64,000 bases of DNA from Petaurus breviceps papuanus (GCA_028583685.1 JAMXIF010000043.1:9055534-9119533); one strand, 5' to 3'; counted from the first letter of the stretch, positions 34,741-47,735 are shown. Notes: generated by a model from the sequence alone, not told the origin. A program made the numbers and translations.

Positions 34741-35130
34741 TGAATTTAGGAGGGGGTTGGGGCGCGAGGGCGGGCTAGAGAGAGTACAGGATGAAGGGAG
34801 CAAGGGAGCAGTGGTGGCGGCGGCAGCGAGCCTCCTGAAGAGCTCACTCGGAGGAATTCCATTAAATGAACCCATCCGTCATGTTGCCTTTTATTGATGA
34901 GTGGCATTGCTTGGTGGCAGGTGACACAGCAGAACAAATAGCATCGGAGTCCCGGCTCCTGTTCCGCGGGCCCCCAAACAATGAGTCATTACTTATTACA
35001 TCCATTATTAACTCAGCTCAGCCTCATTAGGCTTCGAAATTGAGGAGAGAAAAAATCAGAAGCTAAGTAACACCAAGCACCCACGCAGTGAGGGGGAAGG
35101 GAGTGGCGAGGGAGAGACAGTGAGCGAGTG
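34741..35130. promoter_or_regulatory. CpG-rich candidate developmental enhancer or promoter
   Basis: This block stands out from the AT-rich surroundings. The part 34741-34980 holds about 12 CpG dinucleotides (GGCGCG, GGCGGCGG, CCGCGG), which is unusual in CpG-poor marsupial DNA. It is followed by a run of ATTA/TAAT homeodomain-type words ('ttacttattacatccattat'). An AP-1-type TGAGTCA is at 34982-34988, a CAGGTG E-box at 34918-34923 and TTTATTG near 34890. No repeat family matches. The minus-strand frame 34746-34937 is proline/serine-rich and looks like chance. I infer a conserved non-coding element or a small CpG-island promoter. Neither conservation nor transcription can be seen here. Confidence 0.45.
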
Positions 35131-35940
35131 CAGGGCAGTTAAAAGTGGCAACTCAGCAATTGTGACATTTCTAAATCCTGAGGGTCATGGGTAGTTGATT
35201 GTATGTTTTCCCTTTTCTGACGTGATTGCATTGAGGACTGCATTCTAAAGCAATGGGGCTGAGGAATATCCGAAGTAGATCATTAGCTACCACCACCCTT
35301 CCAGATCCAGTTTATTAGGAGTGGCGCAAGCCACTTTTATTAATGAGAGCTTGGAGATTTGAAAACTTTCCAAAACATATAAGCACACTCTTTGCTCCTA
35401 AAAGGGACTTTCAGATGCCATTGGGACATACCACTTCTACAAGAAAGTTACAGTGATTTGGGGATGTTAAGTATGTGAAAATAAACTTTTTCTTTTTTTC
35501 TTGAGACTTTCTATTTTGCTTCTGGATGAGATAACTGCAAAGTGGCTGCCAGGCCCCAGGCTAGCCAGGATCTCCCTTGGTCCAATGACTCCAGCAGAAG
35601 ATCCAAACTTTTCAACAAGAAACTAGTTTTACTGATGGGTACTATGGGAAAACATCACCAACTTACCCTTTTGTGAAAAGTGATAGAGTTCAGCTTTCTT
35701 GGTGTTAAAAGGCAAAACTCATTTAGGGGAGTTACCAAGGACTGTCCTATATCTTACTCTGAATAGATCTACCAAAGTCTGAAGAGTCTCTGCCTTTTTG
35801 AAACTATTGGATCAATTCATCTCATTTATCCATTTAATTCAACCAAATGAATAATTACCCTGAATTTCCTCCCCTAACTTGACAAAATCAATTTTGGTTG
35901 TAGCAGGTTCCCATGGAATATGTTTCCTGGATCATAGGAC
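35131..35940. other. Unassigned, repeat-free flank of the CpG-rich block
   Basis: No repeats recognised. 'ccacttttattaatgagagc' near 35332 has further homeodomain-type words, so the candidate regulatory block may extend to about 35400. Confidence 0.4.
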
Positions 35941-35944
35941 CATT

Positions 35945-36110
35945 AATGTGGACTTGCAAAAGATCTCAAAGGTCATGGACTCAAACTTCATTCTACTCAT
36001 GAGCAAACAAGCTCAGAGAGACTAAGTGACTTCCCAAAGGTACATGTAGTGCAAGATTTGGGCAGTAAGACGTTTTTGATTCCCATGTCCACCTATGAAA
36101 TCTCTAATCC
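35945..36110 (-). mobile_element. MIR core-SINE
   Basis: 'gcaaacaagctcagagagac', 'taagtgacttcccaaaggta' and 'gattcccatgtccacctatg' are the antisense MIR 3' half and core. Confidence 0.7.
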
Positions 36111-36604
36111 AGGAGATATTTCTTTTTTCCCCTTTGGGAAATAAACTGACATACTTTCAGAAGATTTAATAATGAAAATCCTGGGTCCAAGATGGTCCTC
36201 TGAGTTGCTACAGCGCTATTTTCTAAATCATTATTTTCAATTATTATTCAAAGCCTTGCATTAAATAATATATTTTAAATTATCTGCCCTGTCTCTTTAG
36301 GTTGGAAAATTTTTGTGGATGTGGACTATGTTTAATATTCTATATATCTTCCATGTGTACTTTGCACATGGAAAGCACACAAAAACTTTGTTCATAAGTC
36401 ATATAATCCATTACAGAAAAGTTTGGGATTTCAGATGAAAAGATCTTCCTTTCTCTAGAACTGTTTTTCTGATAAAGGAGCAGGAAAATTTTTCAAAGTA
36501 TCCTAAGAAACAGTTTGGATATAATCCCAAATTCCCTTAATTCTCTCAAAAGAGGGTGAAATGTACCAAATATTTTAAATGTTTTTAAAATAAGGGAAAA
36601 GAAA

Positions 36605-36860
36605 CATCAGTGTGATCCTCAACCCTTCATTCTCCCTCACTCCACATACTAGACTGAATAAGTTACCAAATGTTGTGATTTCTGTTTCTGCACATACATC
36701 CCTATGATCTCTACCCACCCGTCAACTGTCCTGTCTTCAACACTTGGAATGGCTCAGCCCTGACTTTCAGGATATGTCTTCCTTTAAGAAGCAACTCAAG
36801 TAACACATTCTGCATGAAGTAAGTGGCCTCTTCTCTAAAATTCCCTTTATGTTGCACATC
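36605..36860 (+). mobile_element. L2 LINE fragment, internally deleted
   Basis: 'aacccttcattctccctcac', 'gaataagttaccaaatgttg' and 'tttctgcacatacatcc' match an upstream L2 segment. 'acacttggaatggctcagcc' and 'aagaagcaactcaagtaaca' match the segment near the 3' end. The region between is missing. Confidence 0.6.
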
Positions 36861-38465
36861 TAGCTATCTATTAATCTATTGATCCATCATGTATCTATAT
36901 GTCTATCTATACAATTTGTCTCCTACTATGAGATGAGAGAATGCTTCTAAAGGAAAAAAAGTCAGAGAAAGAGAATTCTTCAATAATGGCCATTAGAATA
37001 CTGGAAGTGAAAATAGAAAAGATATACACAAAGAAAAGTTGGAACCCCTAATAAAAATTTTTGGAAAAAAAAATAAAATAATGAATAAAATTAGCCCTTT
37101 TAATGAAAAAAAATTGAAATGAAAATCTGTGGCATAAAATAGAAGCTAGAAATCCTTAGAATAAGAGTAAAAGGAAGGAAAGACTACAAGAGATGAAAGT
37201 TGCAAAATAATAGTATAAATCCCTGTTAACACTGCTTTGGGGGAACCTAAAGATTTACACAGAAGAAGCAAGCTACCCAAGGATATTCAAAGCAATAGGC
37301 CATTACCTGGAGCCTTTTTATCTAGTACAAATGAAGTTATTTAACTTAAAATACCCATGAGTCAGACATGGAAGACAATAATGTAGGCAAGGATTCATTT
37401 GAATAATAGACACCATAAAGGTAAGATACAACTGGATCTCCAAAGGTACAGGATACTAAGGAGTGTAGCAATAAGCATCAGAGATTCTCCCATGTGGGTG
37501 TGAGATGTTCTTCATCACATAGCACTTGGAGGAAAAAATACAGTGACCCAGCAAAAAGAACTTCCAATTTCTTCAGCCAACTTATGTTACTTTCTCCTCT
37601 TTCCTATATGTTGAATGAGAACACAATAGTGTATTACCCCACTTGACAGCTGCCATAAGTGTGGAAGAAGCATAAGCTCTCATTAAGACATTTGGGAAAA
37701 GTTGCCCATGTCTGATATTTCTGGCAAGTATATACTTACTTGAAAACTGGAATTTTCCATCAAGGAAGATTTCAGATATTTGACGATTTCTGAGAAATGA
37801 AAGAACAGGAAGACTAGACAGGAGGAAGAATGATATGTACAGAATAAAGCATCATGTCTCCTGAAATACTTTAGAAAATATTACATTTGGCCTACCACAA
37901 TAGAACAATAAATATGAAAGCAAAAGTCAAAGACAGTAAAATTGGAAGAACATGTGAGATAAATAATTATAACAATTCTAATTTTAAAAATTGACATTGG
38001 TCCATAATGACCATAAGGTCCAACAAGGTCCATAATGATAATTTGAACATTGCTCTCCATAGGGGAAACAAAGATCAATTAATGTACTTCAATGTCACAT
38101 TTCAGTAAATCTTTTTTTTTTTCTGGAGGTATTGAAATCTACGGTAAAGTACACATCAGTAGTATTAACAAAATGTCAACCAAAAAGAAACCAAAATTCA
38201 AATCACATAAGAAATGAGACTGCTAAGCTTTAGAGTCCCAGGTCCAAGAAAAAAAATGTTGTAGAATTTACTGTTAAAGAGAAATGAAAGGAAAAATTAG
38301 CACATTATATAAAAGATAAATATTAATATATTCAAAAATTACTTATTCCCAAAGCTAAACACAATATTTGAAGAGGGCCCTTTAATAAAATTGATGCCCC
38401 CTAAAGCATATAATTTGAGAAATTCTTTTTTAAAATATTTGAGTGAAAATGAAATGATACAATTT
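36861..38465. other. Unassigned AT-rich sequence
   Basis: Short TCTA-type repeats near 36865-36915. Otherwise no gene or repeat is recognised. Parts around 36940-37200 have an L1-like A-rich texture, but no diagnostic segment was found. Confidence 0.35.
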
Positions 38466-38469
38466 TTTA

Positions 38470-38784
38470 AAAGGAAGAAGAAAGAAGGAATAAGAGGAGG
38501 AGGAAGAAGAGAAGAAAGGGAAAGAAGGGAAGGAAGAGGAAGAAAAGGAAGAAGAGTAAGGGGAAAAGGAAGGAGAAAGAGGAGAAGGTGGAGGAAGAGG
38601 AGGAGAACAAAAATAAGAGGGAAGAAGGAAGAAGAAGCAGGAGGAGGAGGAAGAAGAAGAAGAAGAAGAAGAAGAAGAAGAAGAAGAAGAAGAAGAAGAA
38701 GAAGAAGAAGAAGAAGAAGAAGAAGAAGAAAAAGAAGAAGGAGAAGGAGAAGGAGGAGAAGGAGAAGGAGGAGAAGGAGAAGGA
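38470..38784 (+). repeat. Long polypurine GAA/AGG tract
   Basis: About 315 bp of nearly uninterrupted purine on the plus strand. A pure GAA core of about 27 units lies at 38650-38730, flanked by AAG, GGA and GAAGGA variants. The lysine/arginine/glutamate and serine-rich open frames over it on both strands are repeat translations. Confidence 0.97.
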
Positions 38785-39087
38785 CCTATTAGAAGAATCT
38801 CCAAAAAAAAAAAATCGACAGGAATGTCTTAGCTAAAATTAGAATTTTCAAGGACAAAGAAATGAAATGTTACAATCAGGCATAAAGTAGTGCTGAAATT
38901 TCCAAGGAACCACAGTTAATATCACACAAGACGTGGCGTCTTCTACTATAAATTAGAGGAGACTTTAGAATACACTATTCCAAAGGCTGAACACATAGAA
39001 GAAAAACTTATCCTGAAAAAAGTTTTCACCTTGTAGGTAAGAAATGTTTACTTTTAATGGAATAGAAAAGCTTCAATCATTTTTTTA

Positions 39088-39383
39088 AATGAAGTTCCAT
39101 CTCACCCAGGCTGGAAGTATAGCAGCTACTCATGAACTCAGTCTTGCTAATCACCAGCATGGGATTGTTCACATTGTTCACTGTTCACACCAGGTCTCTG
39201 ACCTGGACTAGTTTGCTTAAGGTGTCTGCTGCCCTCCCACCCTTTTAGGCACTCCCCAGAGTGGAGTCAGACAGTGGACAACTAATTTTATTTACCTACT
39301 ACATCTCAGAATATCTAAGTTTATATATTCCCCCAGCCAGAGCCTACCTAGTAGCAAGAATTACTGGTATGGATCACCAACAC
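39088..39383 (-). pseudogene. 7SL RNA (SRP RNA) retropseudogene
   Basis: The plus strand reads as a diverged reverse complement of 7SL RNA from end to end. The 3' domain is at 39103-39130 ('cacccaggctggaagta', 'gcagctactcatgaactc'). The S-domain is at about 39140-39260 ('aatcaccagcatgggatt', 'gacctggactagtttgc', 'cccttttaggcactccc'). The Alu-domain end is at about 39300-39383 ('cctactacatctcagaat', 'cccagccagagcctaccta', 'ggtatggatcacca'). A T run at 39081-39086 fits an A-tail on the minus strand, as expected for an L1-mobilised copy. Many substitutions and an insertion near 39215 rule out a functional gene. The assignment is from memory of the human 7SL sequence. Confidence 0.7.
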
Positions 39384-40084
39384 AAGTCCAAAAAAAAACA
39401 AAAAACAAAAAAACAGAATGGTAACTTTAGTTGTACAATTCAAAAGGCTTAAGTGAAGAAGGGTTGCAAACCTCAGACACGACTTCAGTCTCTGAAGAGG
39501 GAGGGATTTTAGGTTCCAGCTGAGCTCAGCTTCAAATTCAAAGTCCAAAACCTCATTGGGCTCAAGTCCCAGGCATCTAAGCTTTTCAGGGTTTCCTGAC
39601 TAACCTATGGCAGCAACATCTAGCCTGGAATCTTACCTCCATGATTGCTATGGCTCAGTGCATTTTGGGTTTCCACTCCCTGCTCCTGTAAGTAAAAATT
39701 ATTGAATTAATCATTAATTTATGAAATTATGAAATGAGGCAAGCACTTCTGGTGCTTGAGATATTCTTCAGGAAAGACCACAATGGTTGCAGGAAATGAG
39801 GCAACAAATCACACTTCAATAAAGCACAGAGGTTTGGGGGCAAACAGCACAGAAAGTACAGAGACAAGCTGTAAAAGGGGTACAGAAGCAGACCGTGTGA
39901 ATATAGGGGATGGGTTGGTGAAGAAAGGCAGTCAGTGATGGAGAAGAAGATAGGGAAGAAGAGAGGCAGAGAGTATCACTCACAATATCATAAATTAGAG
40001 TTGGGAACACCAGATATCACAGTTCAATGGAGATGGTACAGAGCTTGGGGACAAGAGTTCAGGTATCATTTACACACACACGCA
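39384..40084. other. Unassigned sequence
   Basis: An A-rich patch (39390-39415) follows the 7SL copy. The remainder has moderate GC and no match I can name. The minus frame 39816-40010 has no recognisable domain. Confidence 0.4.
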
Positions 40085-41045
<961 letters not shown>

Positions 41046-41049
41046 AATA

Positions 41050-42590
41050 AATTTTCAAATCAATGATACCTTAAATTAAAAAATTAGAAATTTTGAAAAT
41101 CAGAGTTAAATAAAATTGGAAACAAAGACTACTGAGCTGAGCTAGTAAATAAAGCAAGAGTACCCTTAACTATTCTGATTTTTAAAAGAAAATCTACAAC
41201 TAATTTTGCAAAATAAAAAAAATGAAGAATGAATTCACAATGAATGGGGAAGAAATAAAGAAAAGTATCAGAAACTTCTTCTAAACTCTATTAGAAAAAA
41301 CTGAAACATTAATGAAATGAATGGATATTTACAAAAATACAAATAAATACTTGCATAAAAAAATGGGCTAAATAACCCAATCTCAAAAACTGATATTGAG
41401 CAACCTATAAGTAAACCCTTCCACCCCTGAAGACTCTTCCAGTGGATTTACAATGGAATTTATCATGATTTAAGAAACAAATAAGTCTAGCAGTACAAAA
41501 ACACAAATACACAATCAAATTCAATGAGCCAAATATAAGCTCTGATACCCAAAACAGAGCAAGACAATTCAGAGGAAGTCAAAGAGAGACAGACAGACAT
41601 ATGTGTGTATATGTGTGTATGAAGAGAGAGACAGAGACAGAAACTGATGGATATTGATAGCAAAATTTTAAATAAAACACTAATAAAGAGGATACAGAAA
41701 TAGGTTAAAAAGTTTTTACTTGGCCAATTTGGATTTAAACATGACATTAAAAATTGTTCAAAAATATCAAATTTATAAATAAACATAATAAATAATATTA
41801 ATAACAAAAATCATATGAAATCAACTTATGTATATTGAACATTCAAGGAATTTCACTACCCATTTATAAATAAAACCACAAAAACAAACAAATAAACATA
41901 GGACTTAAAAGAGTTTTCTTTAATATGGTTTTTAAAAATCTAGGCTAAACCCAAGAACTAGTCTGTTACCAAGCAACACTGGAAACTTTCCCAAGAAGAT
42001 TAGGAGTAAAGCAAGAATGTCCACTATTTCCATTCTGTGATACAATGCTATCAATACTACACAGAGCAGTAAGACAAGAAAAACAAACTGAATTGAGAGA
42101 ATAAACATGAGGAAAGATGCAAAATTATTTTTATTTGAAGACAAAACTGTTTACTTAAAGAACGCAAGAAAATCAATGGGGAAAAAAAAAACAAGCAAAT
42201 GGCTTCAGTAAAGTAACAGGGTAGAAAATAAAACCATATAATATTATTAGCTTTTTTTTCTTGCTTATTATTAACAGAGCACAGGAGAAAGAGATAGGAC
42301 AAAATCTTCAATTTAAGATAACAATAAAATACATTTAATTCCAGGGAACTGATCTGCCAACTCACTTGCATAAACAACTACAGAACTATTTTCCCCCAGA
42401 AACAGCATGAATAATAGGAGATACAATGTTCATGTTTGTGCTGCAAAAGCATAACAATATAACAATACTACCAAAATAACTTAACAGACCTAGAACTATA
42501 CTAAACAAATCACAATAACCCTATTATAAACTATTCCCTTTGGAGAAACAGAAGATCGAGAAGAGAGGGATAAAAAGTCACTAAATTGTT
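41050..42590 (+). mobile_element. Degraded L1 ORF2
   Basis: Ordered ORF2 remnants: 'atgaatggatatttacaaaa' (linker before RT), 'ctgatattgagcaacctata', 'gattaggagtaaagcaagaa' (GVKQGC segment, about 42000) and 'aattatttttatttgaagac' near 42120, where the FADD active site would be. 'cttaacagacctagaactat' follows. A (TG/TA) and GAGA insert lies at 41585-41640. It continues after a nested MIR at 42885. Confidence 0.65.
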
Positions 42591-42604
42591 CATACTCTTC
42601 GACA

Positions 42605-42882
42605 TCATCATGATAATAATAATATTTGACATTTATATTATGCCTACTATGCATCAGGAACTGTGCTAAATGCTTTACAAATTTCATCTTATTTGATTCT
42701 CACAACAACTCTGGGAGTTAGGTCCTATTATTATCCCCCTTTACAGTTAAGGAAAGTAGTGAACAGAAGTTAAGTGACTTGCCCAAGGTTATTCAGTTAA
42801 TAAATGTCTGAGGTAGGATTTGAACTTGTGTCTCCTTGACTCTAGGGACAATGCTGTCCACTGCTCCAATCAGCTACCTGTA
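42605..42882 (-). mobile_element. Near full-length MIR/THER core-SINE
   Basis: The full antisense MIR order is visible: 'gcctactatgcatcaggaac', 'tgtgctaaatgctttacaaa', 'tcacaacaactctgggagtt', 'ttaagtgacttgcccaaggt' and 'aggtaggatttgaacttgtg', ending 'atgctgtccactgctcc'. It sits between two pieces of L1 ORF2. Confidence 0.92.
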
Positions 42883-42884
42883 CT

Positions 42885-43385
42885 CCAAGGAGATCAAAGA
42901 AAGAGGAAAAGAATCCATATATACTAAAATATTTATAATAGTGTTTGTTGTAGTGGCAAAGAATTGTGAACTGAAGAAGTATTAATCAATTGAGAAATGC
43001 CTTAAAAATCATGGTATATTAGTACAATGGTATATTATTATACTGTAGTGAAATGAACAAGATAGTTTTAGAGAAACTTGGGAAGATTTGTATGAACTGA
43101 TGCAGAAAAAGTGAGAACAGAAAAAATGCAATGAAAACACTTTAAAAACAAAGAAATATATCAGCTGTAAAAATTCTGATCAATGCCATGAACAGACTTG
43201 ATTCCAGAGATCAATGTTGAAGAATGCTGCTGACAGAGAAGTGGTGCATTAAGAATGACACATATTTTTTTTGGACATAGTCAAAGTGTACTTGTTTATG
43301 TATTTCTTACAATGGTGTTAATTTTCCCAATGGAGAACAGTTAGAAGGGGAGAAAAATGATTTGTGCTCATTAAAACAAAATCAA
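42885..43385 (+). mobile_element. L1 ORF2 tail and 3'UTR after nested MIR
   Basis: 'ctccaaggagatcaaagaaa', 'tagtggcaaagaattgtgaa', 'atgaactgatgcagaaaaag' and a 3'UTR-like end near 43385 complete the element that starts at 41050. Confidence 0.75.
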
Positions 43386-43394
43386 TTGAAAAAA

Positions 43395-43985
43395 TATCAA
43401 AGGATTTATTTTTCTAAGCTGGAAGGCAATAGGATTTTCACTGCCAGATCTCAAATTATATAACAAAAGATTAATTATAAAAATACTATGATATTGGATA
43501 AAATATTGAGAAATTTATCATCCAGATAGATTAGATAAGCAAATTTCCTGCACAAATGCAATTGGAAATTACATTTTCAATGAACTTAATAACACAAACT
43601 ACTAGAAAAGCAGCTCTTTATTCAATAAGAAGTGCTAGGAAAATGGAAAGATCTGGCAAAATTTTGAATAACATCTGATATTTTAGGCCACAAAAACAAT
43701 TATAAAGAGATACATGATCTAAATATAAAACATCATACCACAAAAAGAAATTTAAAAATAAAGCAAGACTCTCACAATTTTGGATAGAAGGAAAATTCAT
43801 AACCATGCACAGAAGAGAAAACATAAAAGATAAAACAGATAGTATCAGTTATATAAATTTAACAAACTTCTACACAAATAAAATCAAAACAGCTAAAATC
43901 ATACCCTAATCTCTACTGCCCAAGAACGTTAGTCAAAATCCAGAAATTCTAGATCTAAAAATAAATAGTGAGAAAATAAAATTTA
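43395..43985 (+). mobile_element. Second L1 ORF2 fragment
   Basis: Restarts inside ORF2 downstream of the RT active site ('ctggaaggcaataggatttt', 'ccagatctcaaattatataa', 'aagattaattataaaaatac'), so it is separate from the element ending at 43385. Lysine-rich C-terminal remnants continue to about 43960. Confidence 0.65.
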
Positions 43986-44765
43986 AGGAAAACAAAATGC
44001 ATACATATAAAAGTATGTATACATGCATATGTACATAATGCGTACATACATGTACACATGCATATTGTTTATTTCTGTAAAGTTCTAGATCAATTTTCAA
44101 ATTCTGCAGAAGGCAGCTGCCTTCCCCCCTTCATTTATCCTGTGTGTGCATACAGATGGAAAAGAATTAGCAGCAGTCTCCTGCAAAAGGTACAAATTAA
44201 GCTACATCTCAATGTAAGCCAGGAATTCTAAGACTTAGAGTTAAGAAAGGAGTATTCCATGTGTGTGGGACAGCAAATTCAAAGGCAGGGAAATTGGTAA
44301 TATAGTGATAGATGCAAGAAGTACCAAGTAGACCAAAAATTGGAAAAAAAAATTCAATGAGTAGATAGCAATAATTAACACCTTAGAAAGAATTGACTAA
44401 AATGTTAGCAAAAAAAAAAAAAAAACTGAGTTCATGGATATGAGGCATGAAAATATAGTTCTGATGACAAGGAAGAAAACATAAAATAGAAGTGCCTACA
44501 GAAAAATAGATGGAATGCAGAATTTGTCATGAAACAAACAACAAAGAGAAACAAAAAGGGGAGTTGGGAAAATCTCAAAGACAAACTTTCTTTAATTTCC
44601 AAATCTGTTAAGTGTTGTCTGGCCCTGACTATATTTAGAAAAAGCAGGGGATCTCCAGAGCTCTCAACTCTTAAGGGCAAAAGTTATATTAACTATTTGA
44701 ATCCTAGTAAAGGGATCAGAAGACAGAAGTTTCACCCAGAAGAATTCCTTTTTCCCTAACTATTG
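43986..44765. other. Microsatellite and unassigned sequence
   Basis: A CATA/TGTA alternating tract lies at 44000-44075. A run of 16 As is near 44410. The rest is unassigned. Confidence 0.5.
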
Positions 44766-44769
44766 CCAG

Positions 44770-45845
44770 TTCACTTTTCAGAAGTTACTGTTGTGTCTAT
44801 TATACTGTACCTCATCTCCCTTTCATGGTCAACCTCCAAGAAAAGCTCCCTACATTCATTGCCTTCATTTTTTCTCCTGTCATTTATTTCTCAATCTGAC
44901 TTCCCAGTACATCATTCAAATGAAACTGCTCTTTCCAAAGTTACCATTTACGTATTAAATGACAGACCTGAAGCCTTTTTGCCAATCCTCCTTTTTGAAA
45001 ACTTTTTGTAACATTTATATTGTGGTCCAACTTATCCCTCCTCTGATAATTTTCATCACCCCACTCTCTTGTCTCTCCTCTTACCTCTATGATCATTTAT
45101 TCTAGGTTTCCTTTACCATCTCATTTGTCAATATCATGCCCCTTGATATGGGTATTCCCCAAGACTCTATACCAAGTTCTACTTTATTTCTCCCTACTTT
45201 GTCTCACTTGATAACTTCATCATCTTCTGTGGAATAAATTGTCATCCCTGGGCAAATGATATCCATCCTTAATCTCTTCTTCGAGTTCTATTCATGTATC
45301 TCAGACTCCCTGTTGAGTATTTCAAATTAATAGCACATAAATATCCCAAATTCAACATGTCCAAAACTTAATCATTATCTTTCCACAAAAAAAATCCCTC
45401 TACTGAATTTGATTATTTCTTTTGATGGCATTACCATATTCCCAGTTAACTTGCTTTAGTCTTGATGTTTTCCTTGATTGTATATTTTCTCTCTTCTCCC
45501 TCATCCCCACACATATAATTATTTGCTAAATCTTGTCATTTCAACCTGCATAACATCTCTAGATCTATTCCCTTGTGTCTACTTACTCAGCTACCACACT
45601 AATTCAGGTCCTCATTTCTTCTTGCCTGATCTGCTACAATAGTATTTTAATTGCTCTTCCTGCATCAAGATTTTCCTCTTTCCAATTCATTCTACATAAA
45701 ACCATAAAAGTGATTTACCTAACCTGCAGGTCTGATTTTGTCACTCCTATTCAGTGAATTCCAAGGTCTCCTTCTTTTTATTGCTAAACTAATTGAGAAA
45801 GTCATCTACAACTGATTCCTGTATTTCCTTTATTTTCTTTCTCTT
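44770..45845 (+). mobile_element. L2 LINE fragment 1
   Basis: Pyrimidine-rich L2 text on the sense strand: 'actgctctttccaaagttac' (about 44930), 'atgggtattccccaagactc' (the GVPQGS segment of RT, about 45150), then 'gctaaatcttgtcatttcaa', 'taattcaggtcctcatttct', 'aaaagtgatttacctaacc' and 'gtctgattttgtcactccta'. The frame is broken repeatedly. The open stretch 44763-45011 is a relic. Confidence 0.8.
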
Positions 45846-45854
45846 GTTAATTCA

Positions 45855-47495
45855 TTGAAACCTGGTTTCCAACATTATAATCCAACTAAAACTCCCAAAG
45901 TTACAAGCGATCTCTTAATTGCCAAATATAATGGGTTTTTTTTCTTAGTCCTCAATCTTATTAACCTCTCTGCAGATTCTGATGTTGTCATTCATATTCT
46001 TCTCCTTGATAATGCCTATTCTCCAGGTTTTTATGCCACTATTCTCTGCTGTTTTTCCGCCTACCAATCTGATTAGATCTACTCTTGCTTCTTCACCCAG
46101 GTCACATCCACTAACCAAAGGCATCCCTCAAAGTTCTACATTTGGCCCTCTTCTATTGTCCCTCTATCACACTTAATGATCTCATCAGCTCTCCTGGATT
46201 CAATTATCTTCATATGTAGATGATTCTAAGATGGAAGTGTTCTAGAAAAATATTTAATATGTTCTTGGGGGAGTGGGGATTGAACACACAACACATTTTA
46301 GTGTTTGATTTGCATTATTAAAATTTATCACTTTCTAATATCTAGACATTCAACAAAACAATAAATCAAGCCCTGATAGGTAGCTTGCTGTATTTCAAGG
46401 TGACAATTCTCAATGAGTAAGTTTAATACCTTTGTTATCCAGCCCTCACTCCTCTCTTGACCACTAGTCTTTTATCTATAACTGCCTATTAGACATCTCA
46501 AAGTGTATGCACAATAGCCATGTTAAACTCAACATATCCAAAACTTAATTATCTTTTCTCTCAAACTCTCTTATCAACTCCTCATTATTGCTAAAGCCAC
46601 CATTATCCTCTCAGTCACCCAGTGTTACAATATAGGTGTCATTCCTGACTTGCATTCACATCCTCGATATTTAATCAGTTGCCAAATCCTGGAGGTGGGG
46701 CATTCAGAGAAGCAAAGCATCACTATACTCTTGGTATATATCCTTGCTTTGTTCCTGTGCCATCTCCAGTTGTCCTGATCCATATCTTGCCACTGGACCT
46801 AGAGGGCTCCACAGCAGAGAGTGAGGCTGGTGACTCTGCAGAGCCCTCCCTCAGTGTAGTCCAATTCACTTGCATATGAAGGGCAAGCAGTAGCATCCTT
46901 GCTGTATAAACTGTTCAATTACTTGTGAGTCCCTTCTTCCACTAAAATATTAAATCTGACACCCTAAAAAGGTGCTAGTCTCAAAGTCACATATGATGCT
47001 TTTTAGTACACTTAAGATTAAATATATCTCCATTTGGCTTTTAAAGTCCTTTATCATCTGGCCCCTTAGAACCTTTATAGACATTGAATTTTACTCCCTT
47101 CTACCTACTATATGATTCAATCAGACTGGCCTTCTTGCTATTCCTCATACTATATGCTCCATCTCCCTATACTATGCATCTTCATTGGCTTTCCAACATA
47201 CCAAGAATGTTGTTCCTTCTTGTCTCTATTGCCAGTTTCTGTGCCTTCCTTCAACTTTCCCATCTTTTACAAATATCCTTTACTCTTTCTCAACTCAATA
47301 TTAGAGCTTTCTCTCTGAAATTACCTTCAATTTATACTCATATATTTTTACATATAATTGTTTACATGTTCTCTCTCACCATACTGTAAGCTCCTTGAGA
47401 TGTGGCCCAGGACTGATTTTACCTTTTCTTTGTTACCCTAGCACTTAGCACAGTACCCAGCACATGTTATGCACTAGTTAATGAATAATTGCTTA
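45855..47495 (+). mobile_element. L2 LINE fragment 2, reaching the 3' end
   Basis: Begins again upstream in the element ('aaagttacaagcgatctctt', about 45897), then 'ggcatccctcaaagttctac' (RT, about 46122), 'gaacctccagtc'-like text, and 'cttaattatcttttctctca'. The middle is disturbed at about 46240-46400 and 46740-46880. It reaches 'ttaaagtcctttatcatctg', 'cagactggccttcttgctat', 'aagctccttgagatgtggcc' and the closing 'cacttagcacagtacccagc' before 47495. Several short frames (for example 47084-47389) are relics. Confidence 0.8.
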
Positions 47496-47604
47496 TAGAA
47501 GGGAGTTGTTAACTTAACGTGCCTCTACAACCAGATGCATATGTTTCTCTATTTTACATTTCAAATGTCTTCAAAGCATGACTCTAATCTATCTTTTCCA
47601 AAAA

Positions 47605-47735
47605 TGTGTGTGCATGTATATATGTGTATATGTATGTGTATTGTAGAGCATGTAAATGTATATATATGTATGTGTATGTATATACATCTGCATGCGTATA
47701 TGCATATATGTATATATGTGTGGATTTCTATACGT
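47605..47735 (+). repeat. Alternating TATG/CATA tract
   Basis: About 130 bp of TA/TG/CA alternation, interrupted. The two cysteine/tyrosine-rich frames over it are translations of the repeat. Confidence 0.9.

Noticed and set aside
34746-34937. Minus-strand open frame over the CpG-rich block
   Set aside because: Proline/serine-rich, with no domain or splice signals I can defend. High GC lowers stop frequency.
38391-38836. Lysine/arginine- and serine-rich open frames of over 80 codons
   Set aside because: They are translations of the GAA tract on both strands.
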